This document shows, piece after piece, positions 44,311 to 52,297 of a stretch of 64,000 nt of DNA. This stretch comes from Oscillospiraceae bacterium (GTDB lineage Bacteria > Bacillota > Clostridia > Oscillospirales > Ruminococcaceae). How positions within the stretch are numbered: position 1 is the stretch's first letter; the number at the start of each line of letters is the position of its first letter. Under the pieces are notes generated by a model. That model had not been told where the DNA came from. It saw only the letters and a list, made by a program, of their open reading frames with translations, and did no database searches. Where the stretch lies: contig JAUNSK010000012.1 in NCBI GenBank assembly GCA_030539275.1, forward strand, positions 1 through 64,000. The letters run 5' to 3'. The translations under genes and the position numbers were made by a program.

Positions 44311-46074
44311 ATGGGCAGTCAGTATAACTCTGGACGCGGATATCCGGATGCGCTTTTTGCTATGGCAGAGGGGTTTGAAAGTGAAACGGGAGATCAGTTT
44401 GAGAATGATGAACGTGTAGAAGTTATAGTAAAGTTTAACGGAGATATTGAATCTGCAGCGCGCGAACTTATGGCTGAGGCTGAAGTGTTGTTTAAGGAAT
44501 ACGCCATTATAACAATTGACCGTGAAAATATCAGTAAGCTGTATTCATATTCACAGATAGAGAGTCTGGAGCTGCCAAAAAATCTGTACATAGAAACCGA
44601 CTTTAATCTGAATTCTACATGCATCCGGGCGGTTCAGGGTCAGAACTCCGGCGGACTTACAGGTGTAGGAGTAATTGTTGCGGTTATTGATTATGGAATT
44701 GACTATACTCACAGGGATTTCAGAAATGAGGACGGTACCAGCCGGATCTTATTTTTATGGGATCAGACACAGACAGGAACTCCGCCGGCCGGCTTTGCCG
44801 CAGGGGCTGAATATACTAAAGCTGAGCTTGACAGGGCGCTTGAATCTGAAAATCCTTTTTCAGTAGTACCAAGCAGGGATACAAACGGTCATGGTACAGC
44901 TGTTGCGGGAATAGCGGCAGGAAACGGGAATGAAAGCAACGGTGAAAATGCCGGAGCTGCACCCCGGGCTGATATAATCTTTGTTAAAGTGGGCACAAGA
45001 GGATTCAGATCATTTACACGAAATACTGAACTGATGCGGGCGGTAAAGTACGTGATAGATAAAGCCAGACAGCTGAATAAGCCGGTGGCAATAAATATGA
45101 GTTTTGGAATGAATAACGGTTCACATACGGGTGATTCGCTGTTTGAAACATACCTGTCGGATGTCAGCACTGAATGGAAAACAGTAATAGTTGTACCTAC
45201 AGGAAACGAAGGTGCAGCCGGCCATCATTATACTGCAAGGCTTGAAGCGAATAAAACACATGAAGCAGAATTTTTTACTGCAAGCGGGATTTCGAGGTTT
45301 TATATTTCTATGTGGAAAAACTTTGTAGATATTTTATCCGTTGAAATAGTGTTTCCGGACGGATCTTCATCCGGTATTATCGGAATAGAAAATCAGATCA
45401 AAAATATCCGCTTTGGAAATATCATGCTTACAGTTATATACAGTCAGCCGAGTCATTATTCTGTCAGACAGGAGATCTATATAAATGTTCAGGCAAAGGG
45501 CGGCGAAATTTCAGCGGGATTATGGAAGGTTATAATAAGACCGTCACTGATTGCCGACGGCAGTATAGAAATGTGGCTGCCGACGGTAGAAGAGGTGACT
45601 GCCAATACGCAGTTTACAAATCCAACAAAATATCTGACTATGACTATTCCGTCTACTGCACAAAAAGTTATTACTGTTGCAGGATATAATGACAGGCTCG
45701 GGAATATAGCAGAGTTTTCCGGAGCAGGAAGCGTGTGTACATCACTCCAGGTACCGGACATAGCTGCACCTGCAGTCAGTATTCTTACTGCGAAAAACGG
45801 CGGGGGGTATGATTCATATTCGGGTACCAGTATGGCGGCACCATTTGTAACAGGAGCAGCTGCGCTTATGATGCAGTGGGGTATTGTCAGGCGCAATGAT
45901 CCGTTTCTATACGGCGAGCGGGTCAAGGCATTTTTACGGCTTGGTGCAAACAGAAAAGCTGCTTCATTATATCCTCAGCCGGATTTCGGATACGGGACAC
46001 TGTGTCTGAGCAATACCATAAGTTTTCTGGAACGTTATAAATGGGGAGGGAACAGTCAATGGCTTCAGACATAA
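44311..46074 (+). CDS. CspB-like subtilisin (S8) protease 1
   Basis: The 587-residue protein has no signal peptide. A short prodomain (VEVIVKFNGDIESAARELMA, then YAIITIDRENISKLYSY) is as in clostridial Csp proteases. The catalytic domain shows D127 (AVIDYGIDYTH), H194 (TNGHGTAVAG) and S507 (YSGTSMAAPF), so it looks active, with the long insert (jellyroll) typical of Csp between His and Ser. RILFLWDQT also matches the family. In Clostridium, CspB activates the cortex hydrolase SleC during spore germination. AAAGGGTGAG lies upstream. It overlaps the next gene by 16 bases. Confidence 0.92.
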   Translation: MGSQYNSGRGYPDALFAMAEGFESETGDQFENDERVEVIVKFNGDIESAARELMAEAEVLFKEYAIITIDRENISKLYSYSQIESLELPKNLYIETDFNLNSTCIRAVQGQNSGGLTGVGVIVAVIDYGIDYTHRDFRNEDGTSRILFLWDQTQTGTPPAGFAAGAEYTKAELDRALESENPFSVVPSRDTNGHGTAVAGIAAGNGNESNGENAGAAPRADIIFVKVGTRGFRSFTRNTELMRAVKYVIDKARQLNKPVAINMSFGMNNGSHTGDSLFETYLSDVSTEWKTVIVVPTGNEGAAGHHYTARLEANKTHEAEFFTASGISRFYISMWKNFVDILSVEIVFPDGSSSGIIGIENQIKNIRFGNIMLTVIYSQPSHYSVRQEIYINVQAKGGEISAGLWKVIIRPSLIADGSIEMWLPTVEEVTANTQFTNPTKYLTMTIPSTAQKVITVAGYNDRLGNIAEFSGAGSVCTSLQVPDIAAPAVSILTAKNGGGYDSYSGTSMAAPFVTGAAALMMQWGIVRRNDPFLYGERVKAFLRLGANRKAASLYPQPDFGYGTLCLSNTISFLERYKWGGNSQWLQT

Positions 46075-47795
46075 CAGAAGAAGACAGCCTGCCGTTGTCA
46101 GAGTTTGTAAAACTACCTACAACAGTAGATTTTCAGGCATTCAATACTGACCGTTTTAAGAAATTTGCAAAGGCACGACCGTATATTCATCTGGGGACTG
46201 AGTTTGATAATCAGTACATTGTAGGGTATACAAATAAGGCTTATATTCCTCAGCTTCTCAGCGATATGGGGAGTGATTTCCTGTACATTCTGCCAAGGAT
46301 CATGTCACCTACTGACAGTAAGAGCAATGATGTTACAGGAGCGACTCAGGTACTCAACCAGCCATTTCTGAATCTTTCAGGCAGAGGGGTTATTATAGGC
46401 ATAGTAGATACGGGTATAGACTACCAAAATGATGCTTTCAAGTTTGAGAACGGGAAAACAAAAATATTAAGTATCTGGGATCAGACAATTGATGGTGAAA
46501 GACCGGATAACCTTTACTTCGGTTCGACTTATGACAATGAAAAAATAGATAATGCCCTGAGTTCTGAGCAGCCTCTGAGCATTGTTCCCAGTGTTGATGA
46601 GGATGGACATGGAACCTTTCTTGCATCGGTTGCAGCAAGCAATGAAACAGGTGAATACATAGGTACAGCACCAAAGGCATATCTTATGGTCGTTAAACTT
46701 CGTCGGGCAAGACAATTTTTAATAGACCGATATCTTGTTACTGAGGATAATCCTAATTTATTTGAATCTTCAGATTATATGCTTGGAATGAAGTATATAA
46801 TTGATGAATCTGACAGGCTCAATATGCCTCTCGTTATGTGCATCGGAATGGGAACTAACGGCGGCGCTCATGACGGAAGCAGTCTTATAGAAGAATATAT
46901 AAGTTTTGTTTCCCAGCGCATAGGATTTGCTTTTGTTACTGCAGTAGGAAATGAAGCAAATGCCAAGCACCATACTGAAGGCAAGATACCGGCGACTAAA
47001 GGAGTTGACCGTATCAGCATTAAGGTCGGCGAGCAGGATACTTCCTTTACTGTTATTATTTTCGGACCTGGTTATGATAAAATTTCTATCGGAGTTGTAT
47101 CTCCGACAGGAGAGGTCGTTTCGAGAGTATCGTTTCAGTCAGGAATTGAGTATAATAAACAATTAATTCTTGAAAGAACAAATATAACGATCAGGTATTT
47201 CAGAGACAATAACAACAACGTTATAGTTGCTTTTAAAAATGCTACACAGGGCATCTGGGATATTATCATGTATGGTGATCTTATCATAGACGGAGGATAC
47301 TGGGCGTGGCTTCCGATTACCGGGCAGGTAAGTCCTTCAGTCGAATTTCTCAGACCAACACCTGAATTTACTACAGTTATCCCATCAACTGCTCTGAGAG
47401 CCATTAAGTGCGGAGCGTATAACAGCAACGATCAGAGCCTGCTTGTATCATCGTCGTGGGGACCAACCAGACTATTCAGAGTTGCACCGGATTTTGTTGC
47501 TCCGGGTGTTGACGTGAGAGGTATTTATCCGACGGGATATGGAACCATGACAGGAACCAGCGTGTCTGCTGCTGTTACTTCGGGCCTGACAGCCCTGCTT
47601 CTTGAATGGGGCATAGTAAACGGCAACAAGTCTTCTATGGACTCAGATCTGATTCGGAGTTTTCTTATCAGCGGATGTGTCCGTGAGATCAATCTGACTT
47701 ATCCGAATGACAAATGGGGATTTGGAAAAGTAAATCTTTACAGAACCTTTGATGTGATCAAAGAATCATCACCTAATTTTGAAAAAAATTTCTAG
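46059..47795 (+). CDS. CspB-like subtilisin (S8) protease 2
   Basis: The start at 46059 has GGGGAGGG eight bases upstream (the in-frame ATG at 46041 precedes it). The 578-residue protein has a longer, divergent prodomain, then catalytic D117 (GIVDTGIDYQ), H184 (EDGHGTFLAS) and S501 (MTGTSVSAAVTSG), all intact. The order and the WDQT motif equal those of the first protease. Two active-looking copies differ from C. difficile, where CspA and CspC are pseudoproteases. Likely partner or processing enzyme of protease 1 and the SleC-like protein. Confidence 0.9.
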   Translation: MASDITEEDSLPLSEFVKLPTTVDFQAFNTDRFKKFAKARPYIHLGTEFDNQYIVGYTNKAYIPQLLSDMGSDFLYILPRIMSPTDSKSNDVTGATQVLNQPFLNLSGRGVIIGIVDTGIDYQNDAFKFENGKTKILSIWDQTIDGERPDNLYFGSTYDNEKIDNALSSEQPLSIVPSVDEDGHGTFLASVAASNETGEYIGTAPKAYLMVVKLRRARQFLIDRYLVTEDNPNLFESSDYMLGMKYIIDESDRLNMPLVMCIGMGTNGGAHDGSSLIEEYISFVSQRIGFAFVTAVGNEANAKHHTEGKIPATKGVDRISIKVGEQDTSFTVIIFGPGYDKISIGVVSPTGEVVSRVSFQSGIEYNKQLILERTNITIRYFRDNNNNVIVAFKNATQGIWDIIMYGDLIIDGGYWAWLPITGQVSPSVEFLRPTPEFTTVIPSTALRAIKCGAYNSNDQSLLVSSSWGPTRLFRVAPDFVAPGVDVRGIYPTGYGTMTGTSVSAAVTSGLTALLLEWGIVNGNKSSMDSDLIRSFLISGCVREINLTYPNDKWGFGKVNLYRTFDVIKESSPNFEKNF

Positions 47796-47812
47796 GAGGG
47801 TATCAGTATATT

Positions 47813-49051
47813 ATGAATGGAAATAATACAGCACCTGTTATAAATACTCAGGGTGGATCCGGAAAACTTCAGATAAATGTGTATATCGGAAATATCGGAA
47901 GGCCTGCGTCAGGCGCACTTGTACGTGTTATTGATCCGGATAACAACAGGGTTCTTGAAGAGCAGAGGACTGATACTCAGGGGCAGATAAAGGCTATTAC
48001 ACTTGCTGCTCCGCCGGTTGAGAACTCAATGAGGCCTGATCTGCAAAGGCCTTTTAATCAGTACAATATCCAGGTAACTTTTCCTGACTTTCAGCAGGCA
48101 GATATAAATAATGTTCAGCTGTTTCCTGACAGCACTTCACAGCAGAATGTATTTCTTACGCCTCAGTTTAAGCAGATCATAATACCATATCCGGTTCTCT
48201 GGGGAACATATGAAGCAAAAATTCCGGAGACAGAGATAAAGACGCTTCCGTTTCCTACAGGTCAGGTCGTACTTCCTGAACCTGTTGTCCCGGACCTTAT
48301 AGTCGTTCATGACGGCAGACCTGAAGATACAAGCGCCAGAAACTATACAGTAGGATTTGCTGACTATATTAAAAATGTTGCAAGCAGTGAAATATACTCG
48401 ACATGGCCGACAGAGGCAATAAAGGCTAATGTCCTTGTAATATTGTCATTTACCCTCAACCGTGTTTATACAGAATGGTACAGGGGAAAAGGATATGATT
48501 TTACAGTAACAAACTCTACTGCGTTTGATCAGGCGTTTACATATGGACGAAATATATTCAAAGAAATTTCTGACGTAGTTGATGAGATATTCACTACCTA
48601 TATTTCAAAATCTGATATAATCCAGCCTCTGTTTACCCAGTACAGTGACGGAAGAAGAATTGTCAGAAACGGATGGCTAAGTCAGTGGGGTTCAAAGGAG
48701 CTTGCCGATCAGGGTCTTAATGCACTGCAGATCCTGAAAAATTATTACGGTTCAGAGATCGTTCTTAAGCAGGCAAAGAAAGTTGAGGGAATTCCGTTGT
48801 CATTTACAAAGGTTCTGGAAGTAGGATCTACAGGTGATGCTGTACGTACGATCCAGAATCAGCTTAATACCATTTCAAAAAACTATCCGCTCATACAAAA
48901 AGTAGTAGTGGACGGAAATTACGGTGAGGACACAGCAGATGCCATTAAGGTATTTCAGGAAGTATTTGATCTGCCTGTGACAGGTAAAGTAAACTTTCCG
49001 ACATGGTACAGTATATCTGATGTGTTTGTTGCAATCAGCAAACTTTCCTGA
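47813..49051 (+). CDS. SleC-like lytic enzyme: SpoIID domain plus peptidoglycan-binding domain
   Basis: The 412-residue protein has no signal peptide. Residues about 10-115 form a carboxypeptidase-regulatory/prealbumin-like domain (INVYIGNIGRPASGALVRVI), probably the propeptide. Residues about 150-320 are a SpoIID-type lytic transglycosylase domain, with E193 in VASSEIYSTWPTEAIKANV, at the position of the catalytic Glu of SpoIID, and GWLSQWGSKELADQG. Residues about 335-405 are a PG_binding_1 domain (VGSTGDAVRTIQNQLN). This is the SleC architecture, a cortex-lytic enzyme matured by CspB. GGAGGG lies 12 bases before the start and the gene is 17 bases after protease 2, so all three are one operon. 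Confidence 0.88.
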   Translation: MNGNNTAPVINTQGGSGKLQINVYIGNIGRPASGALVRVIDPDNNRVLEEQRTDTQGQIKAITLAAPPVENSMRPDLQRPFNQYNIQVTFPDFQQADINNVQLFPDSTSQQNVFLTPQFKQIIIPYPVLWGTYEAKIPETEIKTLPFPTGQVVLPEPVVPDLIVVHDGRPEDTSARNYTVGFADYIKNVASSEIYSTWPTEAIKANVLVILSFTLNRVYTEWYRGKGYDFTVTNSTAFDQAFTYGRNIFKEISDVVDEIFTTYISKSDIIQPLFTQYSDGRRIVRNGWLSQWGSKELADQGLNALQILKNYYGSEIVLKQAKKVEGIPLSFTKVLEVGSTGDAVRTIQNQLNTISKNYPLIQKVVVDGNYGEDTADAIKVFQEVFDLPVTGKVNFPTWYSISDVFVAISKLS

Positions 49052-49063
49052 GTGATGATAAAA

Positions 49064-49107
49064 AACAGTCTCCTTGTTTTAAGGCGGGGAGGCTGTTTGT
49101 GCTTTCT
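49064..49107 (+). terminator. Intrinsic terminator after the SleC-like gene
   Basis: AACAGTCTCC pairs with GGGGAGGCTGTT region (one mismatch), followed by TGTGCTTTCTT. Confidence 0.75.
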
Positions 49108-49317
49108 TGACTTATTACTGCCAGGATGATAAACTAATGAAGTAAACTCTCATTATATATGAGTATAATAATTCTCTGAAAAATATAGAAAACTGGTTCA
49201 GTCATAAGCCTGATATCTGAGTTGATCAGCTGAGAGCAGGAAAATGAAGATATCATTACTATAAAAATCTGTTTAAAGGAAATATAATATAATAATAAAT
49301 TGAAAGAGAAATAAATT

Positions 49318-50073
49318 ATGAAAGACGATATTACAAAAAGAAGGTTTGAAGACCTGGTCGATAAATCATACAAATATAATAAATTTACATTTACATCATT
49401 TCTGACAGAAGCTGAGCTGTCAGAATTTTTCGAAATGCGTTTGCCGGTTTCATCTGCTGACTATAAAATTTCCGGAGGCAGGGAGGGTGCGGACAGGGTA
49501 ATGATCCGGTTTGGAAACCCGGAAGAACTGGGATATGAAGAGGAGTTTCCGATATGCTGTATTAAAGTAGAGCCTTTGCAGAAGAAATTCGCAGATAATC
49601 TGACTCACAGGGATTTCCTCGGAGCACTTATGAATCTTGGAATCAACAGAAGTGAACTTGGAGATATTCTGGTTGATGATAAAGCCGCTTTTATTCTCTG
49701 TACAGAAAATATGGCAGATTTTCTGTGCAGTGAAATAACACGTGTCAGGCATACCACTGTGAATGCTGTAAGGGTAAGCGAAATACCGGAAAATCTGGGA
49801 GAGAAGGTGTCAGAGGAAGAGGTACAGGTCTCAAGTGAGCGAATTGACGGTGTTATTTCTAAAATATATCGGATTTCAAGAGGAAACTGTGTTGAATTGT
49901 TCAGAACAAAAAAAGTATTTGTAAATTCTAAATGTACAGAAAACAACAGCTATATGCTCAAAGAAGGTGATAGGGTCTCAGTAAGGGGATTCGGAAAATT
50001 CCGTTTCCTGACCATAGGCGGCTTCACGAGAAAAGGCAATAAAATCGTGAAATTTGAGAGATTTATCAGTTAG
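49318..50073 (+). CDS. YlmH-like S4-domain RNA-binding protein
   Basis: The 251-residue protein has GAAAGAGA upstream. It shows the YlmH arrangement: N-terminal domain (FTSFLTEAELSEFF), central region (DFLGALMNLGINRSELGDIL and TTVNAVRVSEIPENL), and a C-terminal S4 domain whose usual SKSLVES-like part is CVELFRTKKVFVNSKC and RVSVRGFGKFRFLTI. YlmH proteins bind the ribosome or peptidyl-tRNA-50S complexes in Firmicutes (RqcP-related). The usual cell-division neighbours (sepF, divIVA) are absent. Confidence 0.88.
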   Translation: MKDDITKRRFEDLVDKSYKYNKFTFTSFLTEAELSEFFEMRLPVSSADYKISGGREGADRVMIRFGNPEELGYEEEFPICCIKVEPLQKKFADNLTHRDFLGALMNLGINRSELGDILVDDKAAFILCTENMADFLCSEITRVRHTTVNAVRVSEIPENLGEKVSEEEVQVSSERIDGVISKIYRISRGNCVELFRTKKVFVNSKCTENNSYMLKEGDRVSVRGFGKFRFLTIGGFTRKGNKIVKFERFIS

Positions 50074-50111
50074 GCTGATTATACCTTACTGATGCTGTCT
50101 CTGTATAGCTA

Positions 50112-51290
50112 TCAGCTATGTCTTAGAAACCTTTTATAAGTCAGATCGATCATAAATGCGCCGAATGGTGCAGTGATAATTATTGACAGCACAGCGACGG
50201 ACAGAATCACAGGACCGCAGTCAAGACCCATAGCAAGAGGTATTGCACCGATCGCAGCCTGAACAGTAGCTTTCGGAGTATATGCAAGCATACAGAAAAG
50301 GCGTTCTTTCTTATTGAGCTTTGTTCTTATAAGTGATACAAATACACCAAGCATTCTGAATATAAGTGCTGCCGCAACAAGTAAAACTGCTGATAGTCCG
50401 TATTCAGTAATGCTCCTTATCTGCACAGCTGCACCTACGAGGACAAACAGTACTATTTCAGCTGCGACCCAGACTTTAGTGTACTTTTCAGACAGCCTTT
50501 TTGCCAGAACAGGATATTTAGTTAAGAGCGTCATTCCTATTGTCATAATTGCAATCAGACCAGAAACACGAACGAAATCTGCTGACAGATCCTGCAGTGC
50601 AAGGATAAGAAATGAAAGGCTCATGATAATGATCAGTTTTGCACTGTCACGAATATGCACTTTCCTGAAAAAAATATTTAGAATAAGTCCTGCAGCTATA
50701 CCAAGACCAATACCCAGCAATATAGATGCAGGTATCTGGATAAAATCTGTAACTGTTGCATCACCGCCTGATACAATAGCAGAAAATGATGTAAACAGCA
50801 CTATAACATATACATCATCGGCAGATGCACCTGCAAGAATGATCTGGGGGATCTGCTTGTCAGTTCCATAACCCTCATTAAGTAACTTAAGCATTCGTGG
50901 TACAACGACTGCCGGAGACACAGCGGCAATTACCGCACCTGTCAGTGCAGCCTCCATATATGAGATACCAAACAGGACAGGCGCTAAAATGACTGTACCG
51001 ATGATTTCGAAGCTCGCCGGAACAAAGCACATCAGAAGTGCAGACCTTCCGGCTTTCTTTAGGTCATTTATATCCAGTGAAAGTCCGGCTCTTGTGAGAA
51101 TAACAACGAGTGCGATCTGTCTTAACTGTGCTGAAATATCTAGAACAGCAGGATCAATCAGATCAAGCATACACGGTCCCAGCATGATTCCGGTAAGGAT
51201 CATGCCTAACAGTGACGGCAGACGCAGCTGCTTAAAAACCCATCCCAGAAACATACCGGTCAGAAAGATAAGTGCAATACTTGTAAGCAT
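50112..51290 (-). CDS. Cation:proton antiporter (CPA family)
   Basis: The 392-residue membrane protein has about 11-12 hydrophobic helices and begins MLTSIALIFLTGMFLGWVFK. It shows the Na+/H+ exchanger fold pattern LRQIALVVILTRAGLSLDINDL and AVIAAVSPAVVVPRML, with an ASADDVYVIVLF motif holding the Asp-Asp pair expected of electrogenic exchangers. There is no C-terminal TrkA or CAP domain. GGAGGT precedes the start. A structured leader with its own terminator lies upstream, so it is probably ion- or metabolite-regulated. Confidence 0.9.
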   Translation of the reverse strand: MLTSIALIFLTGMFLGWVFKQLRLPSLLGMILTGIMLGPCMLDLIDPAVLDISAQLRQIALVVILTRAGLSLDINDLKKAGRSALLMCFVPASFEIIGTVILAPVLFGISYMEAALTGAVIAAVSPAVVVPRMLKLLNEGYGTDKQIPQIILAGASADDVYVIVLFTSFSAIVSGGDATVTDFIQIPASILLGIGLGIAAGLILNIFFRKVHIRDSAKLIIIMSLSFLILALQDLSADFVRVSGLIAIMTIGMTLLTKYPVLAKRLSEKYTKVWVAAEIVLFVLVGAAVQIRSITEYGLSAVLLVAAALIFRMLGVFVSLIRTKLNKKERLFCMLAYTPKATVQAAIGAIPLAMGLDCGPVILSVAVLSIIITAPFGAFMIDLTYKRFLRHS

Positions 51291-51324
51291 AAAAAATACC
51301 TCCTGTATTTATATTTATTGAACG

Positions 51325-51430
51325 CAAAAAAAGCTGACAGCTTCTGCGTAAACTGCAGAAGTCATCAGCTTGGATAAGCGGTTCAGGTTTCCCTTGGGAG
51401 TACTTCATTCCCTTTTCTACTTATTTTAAC
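51325..51430 (-). promoter_or_regulatory. Structured leader with intrinsic terminator (riboswitch candidate) of the antiporter gene
   Basis: On the minus strand, a conserved-looking stretch (GGGAATGAAGTACTCCC and AAGGGAAACCTGAACCGCTT, within 51425-51370) precedes a terminator: AAGCTGATGACTTCTGC (51371-51355) pairs with GCAGAAGCTGTCAGCTT (51347-51331), followed by T7. The terminator lies ahead of the antiporter start, as in transcription-terminating riboswitches. CCTGAACCGCTTATCC could pair to form the alternative fold. The class is not identified; Na+ or Li+ sensing would suit the gene, but that is inference. Confidence 0.65.
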
Positions 51431-51831
51431 ACAAATATTTTATTAAAGTCAATATTTACAGGGATAAATTTACGGCAGACTGTCTGAAATACACAGTCTG
51501 TCATTATTCTATATGTATATTGAAATATATTGACTATGAACATAAGAGCATAGCTTGTTGTATAAGCTGACTGATCCTGGTTTGCGATGAATGCTGTAAA
51601 ATAGCGGTAAAATCACATTTTATAGTAATTTATGGGTTGAAATAAAACAGCTTATATGATATAATCTAGATAATGTAATTATATGGTGACATAGGAATAA
51701 GAACACACATATATAAGATGATATAGGAGATACTGCAGCGCAAAAACTGATATTACAGAGAAAAAACAGAGTGCTTATTAAAAGAACTAAAAGATTTCAG
51801 TATTTTTATAATGCAGCAGGGGGAAAACAGA
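51431..51831. other. Divergent gap ahead of the 51832 gene
   Basis: It holds the promoter region of the antiporter leader on the minus strand (not clearly visible) and the plus promoter at 51637-51665. I see no gene. Confidence 0.5.
51637..51665 (+). promoter_or_regulatory. Promoter of the 51832 operon
   Basis: TTGAAA, 17 bases, TATAAT. Leader about 160 bases. Confidence 0.7.
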
Positions 51832-52266
51832 ATGATCTTGGATATTAGGGCACCAATAATACCTTATGATGGATTTGGTGAAATAAAATTATACAGTACT
51901 ATAATGGAACTTGATGAAATTTTAACATTGTCTGTTTCTAAGAAAAAAATACTCAATGATAACTGGATCATCTATGATATACAAAACAGCATTGAGTTGT
52001 TTTTTCATAGGAAGAATGACAAATTATTCCGGATAACGACACTCGATAACTACAAGGGAAAAGTATTTGGAAGTATTGGAGTCGGAACTACACTCAAAGA
52101 AATGCTCAGTATAGAATCCTCATTTGTTTATTATGAGTTTGAGGAACTGTGGCAGTCAGATAAAGGTGCATTTATTGAAATGGATCCTGTTACAAATAAG
52201 GTAAGATGGATCTCGGTATATATTCATGAACTGGAAGAAGATAATTTTGAACAATGTCTATGGTAG
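51832..52266 (+). CDS. 144-residue protein of unknown function
   Basis: The start at 51832 has AGGGGGA upstream; the in-frame ATG at 51811 precedes that site. The protein alternates strands with few helices (SIELFFHRKNDKLFRITTLD, VFGSIGVGTTLKEMLSI) and has no signal. Similar short beta-rich proteins with a GVGTTLKE.L pattern occur beside lipoprotein or toxin genes, but I cannot name a family. It ends 31 bases before the lipoprotein start, so they are probably co-transcribed. Confidence 0.65.
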   Translation: MILDIRAPIIPYDGFGEIKLYSTIMELDEILTLSVSKKKILNDNWIIYDIQNSIELFFHRKNDKLFRITTLDNYKGKVFGSIGVGTTLKEMLSIESSFVYYEFEELWQSDKGAFIEMDPVTNKVRWISVYIHELEEDNFEQCLW

Positions 52267-52297
52267 ATCATATTCAGATGAATGGAGAATTTTTTTT

